Origin: Styela clava
Lineage: Eukaryota; Chordata; Ascidiacea; Stolidobranchia; Styelidae
Direction: 5' to 3'
NCBI RefSeq assembly: GCF_964204865.1
Contig: NC_135250.1
Location: 20,141,395-20,205,394 of the forward strand
DNA length: 64,000 nucleotides
The position numbers and the translations under genes were made by a program. The notes beneath the pieces are model-generated. The model searched no databases, was not told the DNA's origin, and saw only the letters and a program-made list of their open reading frames with translations. Positions 11,836-23,614 of this stretch are shown here, one piece after another; position 1 is the stretch's first letter, and the number at the start of each line of letters is the position of its first letter.

Positions 11836-13309
11836 ACACTCCCTTAATGTTGGAGAAAAGTAGTCAGAAAGGAGAGCGACTTTATTGTTCCTTTTTTCCT
11901 TTGAATGTTCTCTTCTCTTTGTGTGCATGCTTGCACACCAATTTGTCTGATTAGTTCTCTTGCGTCTTCGTTTCTCTGCCTGTATTAAAACCTAAATATT
12001 TGAAAACCAACTTTTTCAATGTATTTAGGTTTGTGCGTATCTTTTTGTGTTTTGTCTCGTTGAATAAATATCAAAATTGCCTCCAGTTTTGTTGCCAATT
12101 TATTGTACACGTTTTTACAAATGATCTAGCCAGAGACCTGTAACGGGTAGACAATCTAACTTGAAAATTATAGACATCGATTTTTCGCGACAAAATGGTA
12201 TTTTTCTGCTTTAGAAAGAAAAACGCAGTGAAGGAGATAATAAGAACTACGAAGCATGTCACCGTTATATAACATGACCCGGTGAGATGTCGAGTTGATT
12301 TTGCTGTTGGTGTTCCTTTCTGTCATTAGCCCATTTTGATTTAAACATTATACGTAGCTGATAGTAACATAAAAACCACATTGCAACCAAACAACAAATT
12401 TCACGAGAAGGCCATTTTGTATTTATATATCAAATAAATCAAGTTCGATGTCAGCCACCTAAATACTCCTAATTACCTTTATTGTCCTTGGAACGAACAC
12501 ATTGGTCCAAGCTTGTTAGGCTGTGTACCTATTCTAGACAACAATATTTGTGGAAATGAAGATGGAAGTTTGTTTTAGTGAGCTTACAAAGACCAGTTCC
12601 ACGGTTTCGTTACTAAACTTCAAAAACTCGAAACAAAAAAATTCCTTTGCAGAAATTTACAGTTGGATTCCACAATCAGTATGTCGCATACACATTGGAT
12701 AGTAAAAGTAAAAATCATCTTTCTAAACTCTAATCCAAGAATCGAGATTCATGTCCTATTCTTCAAGCTCCTTTATTTCCCGCGTGTTATGTGACTTCTA
12801 CAACGAAAGTTTAAATTAATGTCGCTGGTGACACACAGAGATCCACTTATAGATTACTAGTGTGGAACAGATGTGAGCAGACGACTAACGCATTGAGAAC
12901 AAATATCATTTCAGAGAAAACAAGAGAGCCATGTTCAAATATATGCATACCTTAAATAAAACGAAATATAATATCATCACTTCACCGAAAGTAATAAGGT
13001 ACCGGTACAGGTATCCTGCACGAAGCTGAACAAGGAAACTGCGTTAACTACATGGCTTTGGTACCGGTAACTGACTTACTAGTACCGATACCCAGTACGA
13101 CACAGTTCATCTATTTTAAAAAAGTCCCCATATTAAAAGACATCAACTATAACTGTGACTGCAAGCCTCGCATTTGAGAGACTATTTGGGCTTCCATATC
13201 GACAAAGAGCCGAAAGCCGCACTGTTACAGGTACACGGATTCTCCAGTTTCTTTCGCGATTCTGTTTCAACTTTAATTGAAATACCAACTAATTCGACTT
13301 ACACTTTTT
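11836..13309. other. 3' flank and spacer of unit 1
   Basis: No coding segment. AATAAA at 12063-12068, followed by a GT-rich stretch, is the likely polyadenylation signal of gene copy 1. GGTACCGG-type short motifs occur near 13000-13080. The segment 12815-12915 reappears, diverged, at 61180-61290 at the right edge of the array. Confidence 0.5.
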
Positions 13310-14226
13310 GAACACTTACGTGTTCAAAAATACCAAAACGATCGTTATGTCCAATAAAGTGTCCAAAAACTTTACCACAGAAACATCATAGATAAGTGAA
13401 ATTTCGTTGTGACAGTTTTTATTGTCATGCTTGCAGTCAATGAATTCATTTGGAGCTAAGTCATATATGGCAAAGACCATTGTGCAGTTTTTTAGCATTT
13501 TACTGAAGTATTTTATACTAAACTATACTATCTTGGTATTCTACCTACACCGCCAATGATAAATATCAATAAGCTACAGTTGGATATACCCCAAATTGGA
13601 ATTGGATGTATGTTTTGCTTTTCTTATGATGTTTTTGGACAAGTCAGTGTTCATAACGATCGTTATAATATTATGTTGTTGTTCTTGTTGGTATCATTCT
13701 TCTTCGTCACCATAAAATCGGGATTCTCTTCGAATACTGGACCAATTGCTTTGAAATTATCAGGAGTTAAAGATTGATTTTTTCGCCAGAAGGCTATTAC
13801 TTTTACTTATTTCAAAAATTTCTGTGGACTTCAAGAGATTCGTTTTTTAGGTGTCAGAATAAAAAATAGCGACAACTTGTGACGTATATATATACTTGAG
13901 CAGCTCTGTTGTATTATTGATAGCATCTAAACGCCCTATCTATTTATTGGAATAGTCAGTGTACATAACGATCGTTTAAATATTATGTTGTTGTTCTTGT
14001 TGGTATTACTCTTCTTCGTCATCATAAAATCGGGGTTCTCTTCGAATACTGGACCAATTGCTTTAAAATTTTCAGGGGATAAAGATTGATTTTCCCACCA
14101 AAAGGCTATTACTTTTACTTAATTCAAAAATTTCTGTGAACTTCCAGAGGTTCGTTTTTTGTGTGTCAGGATAAAAAAAGAGCGACACCTTGTGACGTGC
14201 CCATATATTTGAGCGTAGCTCTCTTG
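13310..14226. repeat. cluster of interspersed repeats at the unit 1/unit 2 border
   Basis: It contains a fragment (13310-13365, CAAAACGATCGTTATGTCCA) and two direct full copies (about 13640-13915 and 13951-14226) of the AATTGCTTTGAAATTTTCAG repeat family. They flank a short host piece (TTGATAGCATCTAAACGCCC) that matches unit 1 near 7014-7040. Units 3-5 have one fused copy here and lack that host piece, as expected from recombination between the two repeats. Confidence 0.7.
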
Positions 14227-15745
14227 TCGTAAATAAGTCTTGGACGTCCAGTCGCTGATAAGTAATAAAAATATCTATTTAACTCGCTTGCCCAACAGTG
14301 GCATGTAACTCAATTCTTTTACTTACCGGGTGTCTCAGGATTCAATGATTTATTTCTGAACTAGGCAAAATATTCAGTGAATCTACATTAAATTTAATCA
14401 GATAGGCCAATTGATAATCATTGCCTTTTCATAGCGACATAAGAAAAGGCAGTAGGTTGTATTGCATTGATTAAACCCAGGCAAATGTCGCCATAAATGC
14501 TCCTTTTCCACAACTAAACAATCATGTAATAAATACGGGTGATTCCCTTTAAGTATTTTCCAATTTGATAGTTCAACTAACCAGTGGTTTTCATCCTTTT
14601 TCAGTTCGCGGACCGGTAAAATTCCAAAACAAATTTTGCGGACCGGCGGACCTTCAAAATTAACCAAACATGTCATGAACACAAAACATAATCAAGAGAA
14701 TGCAATTGCTACAAAAGTAGATGGTGCAAAATAGTCAATCCAATTTAATGAGAAATCAGCTGCAGTGTTTTCGATATTATACGTATTAAACTCAGTTCTA
14801 ATGGAGTTTCTGCAAGACGTAGTAGAGCTGTTTGAACTGGATAATACTTTGCTGTTTGTTTGTTTTCATTTTACTATCAAACCTCGCTAAACTATAGTTC
14901 CACTGTCAAATTACGGAATGTGCGAACTTCTCACTCAGGTACCGTCTGGGGTTGTCATGTGAGAAAAAGCCAGAAAAAGTCAACAATTTTAACAAGTACA
15001 AAAACCTCATGATTTGACAGATTTGAAACTCTTAGCACAATAGTGGATTTGCACAGTTTGCAATCATGCTGATTTAGAGCCATCAGTTGATTTAGTGAGT
15101 CACACCAAATGCTAAATCCAACCAAACGTTGTAGTTTTTGTTGCTATCATGGCAATTTCAACTTCCGCATGATCAAGAGTTTACGACTGAGAAGGATTAT
15201 TACGTGTTTCAAAAAGCCAAATTCGTGAATTTTGGCGTTAAATCACAAAATTAATGGACATGCCGCCAATACTTTGTATTTTGCAATTTGCTTATAGTAT
15301 ATTTATATTGGAATATATTTAGCGGACCGGCAGCAAGGTTGGCGCGAACCGGCGGTTGAGAACCAGTGGTTTAAAGCAAATTCGCCCAATTTTACATTGA
15401 TGTTATATCAGTGCTATGATGACAAGGTATTCATTGTCAATGCAAATAGCAGGAAAAATCATGTAGCAAATTACAGCAGTCCAATAGGCATCCACTTTCC
15501 AAAAATGCTATTCGAAGGAAAACTAAGAATAAATATCAGCCTCTATTTCTCAAGAAAAAAGTGGAAACTTACTGGGAATTCATTCTAGACAGCTAATCAT
15601 TGATTTTCCAAAGTTTTCGCAGCTTTCTTTTATTCCGTAGGCTCGGCGGTTGGCGCATTGCACTGGGCGTACCTGATTACCAAGCGTGAGTTTTTCGGTT
15701 TTGGTTAATTGTGTGCGAGAGGATTGCTGGACTCCCTTTCCACTG
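14227..15745. other. TPR-region-derived block of unit 2 (truncated)
   Basis: It matches the region around 7045-8240 of unit 1 (for example AAATAAGTCTTGGACGTCCA at the left edge), with a transposon inserted (14582-15368). A deletion has removed the exon equivalent to 7911-7710 and part of the terminal-exon copy: sequence jumps from the 7547-type donor (near 15570) to the TTATTCCGTAGGCTCGGCGG segment (near 15630). No intact gene remains. Confidence 0.65.
14582..15368. mobile_element. hAT-like element, CAGTGGTT ends (unit 2 copy)
   Basis: It begins CAGTGGTTTTCATCC followed by CGCGGACCGG and ends CCGGCGGTTGAGAACCAGTG, i.e. terminal inverted repeats of the CAGTGGTTCTCAACC type with GGACCGG subterminal motifs, typical of hAT elements. 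Unit 1 lacks the insertion at the corresponding place (near 7350-7380). No clean 8-bp duplication is visible and no transposase frame survives. Confidence 0.65.
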
Positions 15746-15977
15746 TCCATATGAAATATTACGGAGTGTTACGACTTGGAAACGCTGTAAACGTGGGGAA
15801 AATAAACGCTTTTGGTCGATTATGAGACAACACCTATGCATCGTGCAATCGCCTCGTGTTATCTTAATTATTATTATCTTTTTAAATCAATCAAGCTGCT
15901 TTTTATCAAATTGCTTCGAATCAATTCGAATTGATATTGATTCGCTTCGATTCAAAATTCTTAAACTTACATCCCTA
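15746..15977. mobile_element. right-end remnant of the TAGGGATGTAAG element (unit 2)
   Basis: It ends AAACTTACATCCCTA at 15977, followed by TCCATATG. This matches the right part of the complete elements in units 3-5. The left half has been lost by deletion together with its flank. Confidence 0.65.
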
Positions 15978-16683
15978 TCCATATGATTAGAGCGCCTCGC
16001 CGACTTTCCTATCAAACTGGATAAACATGAAAACACTTTTGCTAAAATCTCGTAACTTACAGCGCATGCCACATTAAAACACTTTGTCTATACTCTATCT
16101 ATAGTAATACAGAATCCTCGATAGCATCATCGGTCAAGGCCGATATCTGATTGATTTGTATTTATTTTCGTAATCGTTCGATTTTGATCATTTAAAATCT
16201 AGGGGTTATTCAGTTTATCTGAATGTCACGGTTTCGTTTGATTGACAGAATTCGTTGACTATATATTATGCACTTGCACAGTTTGTTCAGCAACAGTCCA
16301 CTGGCAAAGTTACATATACATATTGTGATCAAGTGTTAGAATAGGGGCATTTGAACCGGAAAATCAGTATTTTAGAACATCAATAAGCAACTGAAAGAGA
16401 AGAGTAAACAATACAAGCAAAAATATCAACTTCGCGAGATCGCCACGCGTCAATGTGAAGTACGCTATGTAAGACAGACGGCGCTGATTGACTTTCACTC
16501 GATTCTAAAATCATATTTGAAGTAAGTTGGCACACGATTTTGTTTACTCAGTGAGATGCGTTAGATCGAGTACTTGAACTTTCCTGTTCACATTAAACAC
16601 TTATTACACCTGAAATTGCATGTGATGATACACTCAAAAATATTTACATCTCTTGACAGTCAATACGTGGTTTTCCGAAATTC

Positions 16684-16690
16684 TATATAA
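16684..16690 (+). promoter_or_regulatory. TATA box of copy 2
   Basis: TATATAA lies about 100 bp upstream of the copy 2 ATG, in an upstream block conserved in all five units. Confidence 0.6.
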
Positions 16691-16786
16691 CAAGTTTGCG
16701 TGAGCTTGAGATCCCATACAGCTTTCATTGACGATATCAATCTATTTTCTCTCCAACAGGATCGAAGCTAATATTGTAACGTCAAC

Positions 16787-18492
16787 ATGCGTTGTTTGAT
16801 CCTCCTTGCTATTTTGAGTACAGCTACGGCATTGCCACTGAATTTTGGAACTTTCTGTAAGTTTGCTTTATAAATATTGTATAACAGATAATTGTTAAAC
16901 GCCACAATACTTATTTCTTTCAATATAGTGGGATGTGGCGACACAGGTACCTCAGTATCCGCATCAGCTGTCGCAAAAACATCGTTTGGTCCATGCGCTG
17001 AATTGCAGAAGCCTGACATTGTCATCGATCCGTGTGTTGAAGTGAAGAAACCGTCTGTAGAGGTAAAATCTCCATGCACCTTTACAAGACCTTGTTTCAG
17101 ACGAAGCTTTATGCGCCGACGTGTTTCCTCGCCGTGCTTTACTAGAACAATCACACGCACACCGTGCGTAAGAAGAACCGTAACACCACCGTGCGTTAGA
17201 AGAACCATAACATCACCTTGTGTGAGAAGAACCATAACACCTTGCGTGAGAAGAACCATATCGCCTTGCAGGACGATCATTCCACAACCGTGTAGAACTA
17301 TTACAAGAACGCCATGTGGTTAGTAAACGTTTTCAATATATATTTTAGTATTTATACTCATTCCTAATTTACTAAACAAATCTATTTTTATTATATTTTC
17401 AGTGAGACGCTCCTTCAGGTAAGCCAATAAAGTAATAATAAAACAAATTTTTGTTTCATTCTAGCTATGTTTATATTTTTGATTTATTTCAATACTAATT
17501 ACAGAATGAATGTTAAGAACAGGCGAAGTAAAAAAAAATTATTGATATTTATACTCAGTTATCCCTGCATCCAAAGAAGACCATGTGTCACGAGAAGAGT
17601 CATTAACCCATGCGTCACCATCAAGCAACCGTGCGTACCAAAGATAGTTGAAGATCCATGCATCACCACCTTCGAGCAACCATGCGTACCAAAGACAGTT
17701 GAAGATCCATGCATCACCACCTTCGAGCAACCATGCGTACCAAAGATAGTTGAAGATCCATGCATCACCACCTTCGAGCAACCATGCGTACCAAAGATAG
17801 TTGAAGATCCATGCGTACCAAAGATAGTTGAAGATCCATGCATCACCACCTTCAAGCAACCATGCAAACAAAAGATAATTGAAGATCCATGCATCACCAC
17901 CTTCGAGCAACCATGCGAACCAAAGATAGTTGAAGATCCATGCATAACCACCTTCGAGCAACCATGCCAACCAAAGATAGTTCAAGATCCATGCATCACC
18001 GTCGAGCAACCATGCGTACCAACAAAAATTGAAGCGCCATGCTTACCAGTTAGAACCATCGATCCGTGCGGTAATGTATATTTTTATTTGATTGAAAGAT
18101 AAGGTTTAATTTATTATGGATACATGGTTTGACGTTGATTTAGGATGTTTTCCATAATACGGTGTAACTTCGCACAGTTCATGTATACATTATTTTAACT
18201 TGGGCGAGAATTATCACATTCTATCTTCTATTATTTATATCCTTTTATTTGTGATAAAATAAAACAATTTCACATGTTCACATAATATTTATGTCCAATA
18301 GTTGGTGTCCGTGCGACCGCTTGTGCAAGTGCTTCGGCTTCAACATCAAGCACTTTTGGAACTGGCTGCAACGGAGGAGTGAAAGCTTCTGCAGGCGCTT
18401 CTGCTTCAACATCAAGCACTTTTGGAACTGGCTGCATCGGAGGAGCAAGAGCTTCTGCAGGCGCTTCTGCTTTCCATCATACTCTATTTTAA
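16787..18492 (+). CDS. Pro-Cys repeat secreted protein, copy 2
   Basis: Exons: 16787-16856, 16929-17318, 17403-17418, 17559-18070 and 18302-18492 (TAA). The total is 1179 nt, 392 aa, with all phases consistent. The signal peptide is as in copy 1. Exon 2 has one more PCVRRT motif than copy 1 and lacks one Asp codon (VIDPC instead of VIDDPC). Exon 4 carries seven full 17-residue repeats of type PCVPKIVEDPCITTFEQ plus a truncated PCVPKIVED unit, then PCVPTKIEAPCLPV. The mRNA repeat is 51 nt. The exon 5 tail contains the block ASASTSSTFGTGC twice. The block order is Arg-rich, then mixed acidic/basic, then Ala/Ser/Gly. No enzymatic motif is visible. A secreted structural, disulfide-linked protein is my inference. 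Confidence 0.77.
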
Positions 18493-19000
18493 GGTAAAAT
18501 AAAAAAATTTAGAAGTGTGAATACCAAATTGCCAGACAACAACCGCACTTACCACACCAAGCGATTTACAGTAACCTATTATACTAACACTAGAAAAAAA
18601 TGGTGTGGTCCAATAAAATAAAAAATACAATGAAAGCAACAAAACTTCATTTCTGGATTCCGATAATGTTTATCAATAATTTACCGAGGCAAACTAAAAC
18701 ATCTTTCTTCTACACTTAAACTCCACAACTTGGTTTGCAAACAGCATGCCAGGTACCACTATGCTTTACTGGCCTCAATGTATATATTTATATAACACTC
18801 ATAAAACTACAAAGTTCAGAAGAATTATTTATGTAATATAGTCATACCATCACGTTATATTCCGGGGCCAAATCTTACAGATTCCATTAAGGGTGACATA
18901 AAAATAAAATAAAAATATCGAAAACAGATTAGTTTATTTTTCCCTGATTTTTTTTCAAATTGGAGATATAATTCATTCATAACTGTTTATTGCCTTTCAG

Positions 19001-19402
19001 GGTTCAATGAAACGCTGTGTCAACCTTGGGATAGATAGATGGTGTAAGTAACTAAATCTCATTGAAGTTTGTTTTTAATACATGGATGCGAGACCTGAGT
19101 GAAATTGGGATTTTATATATCACTCCATGAGTAGGAAAAACCAATGAGACGACTATGCCCTTTTCACTGGTAAATATGAATAAAGGAATAGTTGGTCAGA
19201 TAAAAGTTCTTGAAACGTAGAAATGATGGTGGTCATGACTTCGGCCAATATACAACATTCTATTGGTTTCAAGAAAGTCGCCATTGATGCAATCATTAAC
19301 TAAAAATCATTTGTTAATTTTTGATTTTGTCTCATTCCAGGTGGTTTTAAAATAGATTCTCTTGAATCCCAGGGAGACAGCTGGAGTCTCACGCTCCTTT
19401 AA
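19001..19402 (+). other. downstream exons 6 and 7 of copy 2
   Basis: Exon 6 is 19001-19043 and exon 7 starts at 19341. Together they read GSMKRCVNLGIDRWC then GFKIDSLESQGDSWSLTLL and TAA (19400-19402). The main reading frame stops one base before the exon 5 donor (TAAG/GTAAAA), so these are probably 3' UTR exons. The stop lies under 50 nt from the last junction and need not trigger decay. Confidence 0.5.
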
Positions 19403-20174
19403 TGTTGGAGAAAAGTAGTCAAAAAGGAGAGCGACTTTATTGTTCCTTTTTTCTTTGAATGTTCTCTTCCCTTTGTGTTCATGCTTGCACGCTATTTTGT
19501 CTGATTAATTCTCCTGTGTCTTCGTTTGTCTATCTGTATTAGAACCTAAATATTTGAAAATTAACTATTTAATATATTCAGGTTTTTTCGTGTCTTTTTG
19601 TGTTTTGTATTGTCTTGAATATATATCAAAATCGCCTCCAGTTGTGTTGCCAATTTATTGTACATGTTTTCATCAATGAGCTATTGGCCTGTAGCGGGTG
19701 GACAGTCTAATTTGCAAATTTCAGTCATCGCTTTTACGTTACAAAACGATCTTCTTTAGTGCTATAGAAAGAAAAAGTGAGGGGTATAATAGGAACTACA
19801 AAGCATGTCATCGTTGTATATGATAACCTGCTGTAATGTCGAATTTAGTTTTCTGCTATAATCGCTCCTTTCTAACATTAGCCCATTTTTATAGATTTAT
19901 GCAACATAAGTAGCCAATTATAACATAAAAACGTTCAAACCACAATGCAATTAGAGAACATAAGCAAAAAATAATTTTTATTTTTATAGCAAAACACTCA
20001 AGTTCGACCCTTTTTTGTCCTTACAACATACTATTCCCAGGTTGTTAGGTTGTGCACCTATTCTAGCAATATTTAGAGAGTATTAAGATATCAATTTTGT
20101 TTCGATGATCTTACGAAGACCAGTACCACGGAATCGTTCTTAAATTTTAAAAACTTAAAACATAAGAGCCATCT
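19403..20174. other. 3' flank of gene copy 2
   Basis: Noncoding. The position matching the AATAAA of copy 1 reads GAATATATATC here, so the likely poly(A) signal is the variant AATATA, near 19618, followed by a GT-rich stretch. This spacer is nearly identical after copies 3, 4 and 5. Confidence 0.45.
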
Positions 20175-21405
20175 CTCGACCACTTACTGGCGCAACAACA
20201 ACAATAGTGAACAAGAGACCTATGCTCTATATATGGACACGTAGCGCCACCCAGTGGGAATAATTTTGATGACGTCATAGCGAAAAAAAGTAATAGCCCT
20301 CTGGAGAAAAATTTTATCTTCAACCACTGAAAATTTCAAAGCAATTGGTCCAGTATTCGAAGAGAAAATCTATTTCTTTAAAACGTGTCAAAGAACAAGG
20401 ACACTAAGAACAACAATAAGAACAACAACAACATAATATTGAAACGATCGCTATGTCCACTACTTGCCCAATCCAGGTCATGATAAATTATTCCTCAATT
20501 TCGCAAAAGTAAAGCTGCCTAATTTCTAGCGTGTTATGTAATTTCTATAAAACATATTCCGGAGTCGATATATATAGCTATAAATATTTCTTATCAGACA
20601 CGTTTAGTGGACATAACGATTGTTTTGTTGTTATGTTGTTCTTGTTGTTCTTAGACACTTTTTGGACACCTAGTGAAAAATCTAAAAAATCGCTTTTTTC
20701 TTTGATTACTGGACCAATTGCTTCGAAATTTTTAGTGGTGAAAGATGAAATTTTCCTCAAGAAGGCTATTATTTTTATTTTTTTCAAATATTTCTGTTAG
20801 CTCTGTGAGATTTGTTTTAGTTTGCTATGAAGTCACTGAACGTTCTGCGGGCATCGGACGCCATTTTGTGTCCGACCACCTACGTTCCGCTTGGTGGAAA
20901 TATATTTGTAGACTGTGATCTGACGGTACGGTAAACCGAAATTTTTGATGAATTATTATTAAATCTCGTATGATTCCCAGAAATTTAAAAAAAAAATATA
21001 AGTAATAGCCATCTGGGAAAAAAAAATTCCAAAGCAATTGGTCCAGTAATCGAAGAGAAAAGCCACTTTTTAATAACGTGTCAAAGAACAAGCATAGGAA
21101 CAACAACAACAACAACAACAATAAGAGAGCTAGGCTCAAATATATGGACACTTAGCGCCACATAATTTCAAAGACGTCATAGCAAATAATAGAAGTAATA
21201 ATAGCCTCCTAAAAAAAAAATTCCATTTTTAACCACTGAAAATTTCAAAGCAATTGGTCCAGTAGACAAAGAGAAAAGCGATTTCCTCACAACATTACAA
21301 AAAACAAAAACAACATAACAACGAAAGGATCGTTATGTCCACTTACGTGTTCAAAAATACCAAAACGATCGTTATGTCCAATAAAGTGTCCGAAAAGGTA
21401 GGTGA
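20175..21405. repeat. interspersed-repeat cluster between units 2 and 3
   Basis: Several members of the AATTGCTTTGAAATTTTCAG family lie in alternating orientation: inverted at about 20200-20465, direct at 20597-20830, inverted at 20990-21150 and inverted at 21155-21330, plus a fragment to 21400. The 20830-20940 stretch (with TTCTGCGGGCATCGGACGCC) is a further shared module that recurs at 60700-60800. Short open frames here are repeat-derived and not genes. Confidence 0.7.
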
Positions 21406-21637
21406 AATTTCGTTGTGACAGTTTTTATTGTCATGCTTGCAGTCAATGAATTCATTTGGAGCCAAATCTTATGGCAAAGACCATTGTCGCAGTTTTTTGG
21501 CATATTACTAAAGTATTTTATACTAAACTATACTATCTTGGTATTCTACCTACACCGCCAATGATAAATACCAATAAGCTACAGTTGGATATACCCCAAA
21601 TTGGAACTGGATGTATGTTCTGCTTTATGATGTTTTT

Positions 21638-21905
21638 GGACAAGTCAGTGTACATAACAATCGTTATAATATTATGTTGTTGTTCTTGTTGGTATCATTC
21701 TTCTTCGTCACCATAAAATCGGGTTTCTCTTCGAATACTGGACCAATTGCTTTGAAATTTCCAGGGGTTAAAGATTGATTTTTTCGCCAGAAGGCTATTA
21801 CTTTTACTTATTTCAAAAATTTCTGTGAACTTCCAGAGGTTCGTTTTTTGTGTGTCAGGATAAAAAAAGAGCAACACCTTGTGACGTGCCCATATATTTG
21901 AGCGT
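21638..21905. repeat. interspersed repeat, unit 3 (fused copy)
   Basis: A single AATTGCTTTGAAATTTTCAG-family repeat lies where unit 2 has two. It ends GAGCGTAGCTCTCTAATCG and runs straight into the TPR-derived block. Confidence 0.65.
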
Positions 21906-22271
21906 AGCTCTCTAATCGTAAATAAGTCTTGGATGTCCAGTTGCTGATAAGTAATAAAAATATCTATTTAACTCGCTTTCCCAACAGTGACATGTAACTC
22001 AATTCTTTTACTTACCGGGTGTCCCAGGATTCAATGATTTATTTCTGAACTAGGCAAAATATTCAGTCAATCTACATTAAATTTAATCAGATAAGCCAAT
22101 TGATTATCATTGCCTTTTCATAACGACACAAGAAAAAGCAGTAGGTTGTATTGCATTGACTAAACCCGGGCAAATGTCGCCATAAATGCTCCTTTTCCAC
22201 AACTAAACAAACATGTAATAAACACGGGTGATTCCCTTTAAAGTATTTTCCAATTTGATAGTTTAACTAAC

Positions 22272-23033
22272 CAGTGGTTTTCATCATTTTTCAGTTCGCG
22301 GACCGGTAAAATTCCAAAACAAATTTTGTGGACCGGTTGACCTTCAAAATTAACCAAACATGTCATGAACACAAAACATAATCAAAAGAATGCAATTGCT
22401 ACAAAATTAGATGGTGCAAAATAAGCCAATCCAATTTAATGAGAAATCTGATGCAGTGTTTTTGATATTAGACGTGTTAAACGCAGTTCTAATGGAGTTT
22501 CTGCAAGACGTAGTAAAGCTGTTTGAACTGGATAATACTTTGCTGTTTGTTTGCCTCCATTTTACTATCAAACCTCGTTGAATAGGTCCACTGTCAAATT
22601 ACGGAATGTGCGAACTTCAGGTGAAAAAAAAAACAGAAAAAGTCAACAATTTTAACAAGTACAAAAACCTCATGATTTGACAGATTTGAAACTCTTAGCA
22701 CAATAGTGGATTTGCACAGTTTGCAATCATGCTGATTTAGAGCCATCAGTTGATTTAGTGAGTCACACCAAATGCTAAATCCAATCAAAAGTTGTAGTTT
22801 TTGTTGCTATCATGACAATTTCAACTTCCGCATGATCAAGAGTTTACGACTGAGAAGGATTATTACGTGTTTCAAAAAGCCAAAATCGTGAAATTTGGCG
22901 TTAAATCACAAAATTAATGGACATGCCGTCAATACTTTGTATTTTGCAATTTGCTTATAATATATTTATATTGGAATATATATATAGCGGACCGGCAGCA
23001 AGATTGGCTCGGACCGGCGGTTGAGAACCACTG
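22272..23033. mobile_element. hAT-like element, CAGTGGTT ends (unit 3 copy)
   Basis: It has the same insertion and position as in unit 2. Ends are CAGTGGTTTTCATCA and GGTTGAGAACCACTG, with GGACCGG motifs at both sides. Non-coding. Confidence 0.65.
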
Positions 23034-23244
23034 GTTTAAAGCAAATTCGCCCAATTTTACATTGATGTTATATCAGTGCAATGATGACAAGGTATTCTTT
23101 GTCAATGCAAATAGCAGGAAAGATCATGTAGCAAATTACAGCAGTCCAATAGGCATCCACTTTCCAAAAATGTTATTCGAAGGAAAACTAAGAATAAATA
23201 TCAGCCTCTATTTCTCAAGCAAAAAGTGGAAACTTACTGGGAAT

Positions 23245-23463
23245 TCATTCTAAACAGCTGATCATTGATTTTCCAAAGTCACCGAGGCGCAACGCTGCGG
23301 TATATAAAGAATGTTCAATATTTTGTGATATTGGAAACATGAAACGTTCCCATCGGTACATCATTTTGAACCTGTAGCCCATTGTCGTAAAACTGCATTT
23401 CAGATGGTTACCGGTATCTAAATTTACATTTAAGGATGTTACATTTGGCGACGATATTCCCAT
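23245..23463 (-). pseudogene. truncated copy of TPR-gene 5' exons (unit 3)
   Basis: The minus strand starts MGISSPNVTSLNVNLDTG and runs to LYTAALRLGDFG, matching the exon at 7911-7710. One 3-nt indel relative to it keeps the frame. A deletion then fuses this exon directly to the next exon's AATCA-GATCAGCTG stretch out of frame, giving a quick stop (SMISCLE). The downstream exons of the TPR gene are absent from the unit, so this is a broken passenger copy. Confidence 0.6.
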
Positions 23464-23614
23464 ACTACGATTATTGTAACAGAAATTGTTTGTTGTTACT
23501 TACGGATAATCGACAAACGCTTATCTAAAAATATACACAAAACTTTTTTCAGAATCAGAATATATTTCGCGTCCTGTATTTATTTCCATCCACTTATTTG
23601 ACGCATTCTTTTTT

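Noticed and set aside
15887-16072. Minus-strand frame starting MACAVSYEILAKVFSC, repeated in units 3 and 5
   Set aside because: It runs from host sequence across the transposon end into the TAGGGATGTAAG element, so it is an accidental fusion; unit 1 has no equivalent frame.
17539-18009. Long minus-strand frames with Trp/Tyr-rich repeats (WIFNYLWYAWLLEGG type) over exon 4 of the Pro-Cys genes
   Set aside because: They are the mirror of the 51-bp repeat, which has no stops in the opposite frames. They lack splice or promoter context and end exactly where the repeat ends; the same holds for copies 3-5.
17640-18010. CRISPR-like array appearance of the regularly spaced 51-bp repeats
   Set aside because: There are no unique spacers; the whole period is repeat and encodes a continuous protein frame in a spliced eukaryotic gene.
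18291-18497. Frame starting MSNSWCPCDRLCKCFG over exon 5 of the Pro-Cys genes
   Set aside because: It begins inside intron 4 and is out of phase with exon 4; the in-phase frame gives the Ala/Ser-rich tail that matches the composition of exon 2.
20531-20800. Repeated small frames of about 60-110 codons in the spacers (near 20531, 21456, 30107, 31033, 38862, 39811)
   Set aside because: They lie inside interspersed repeats present at many other sites, with no splice sites or protein similarity that I can see.
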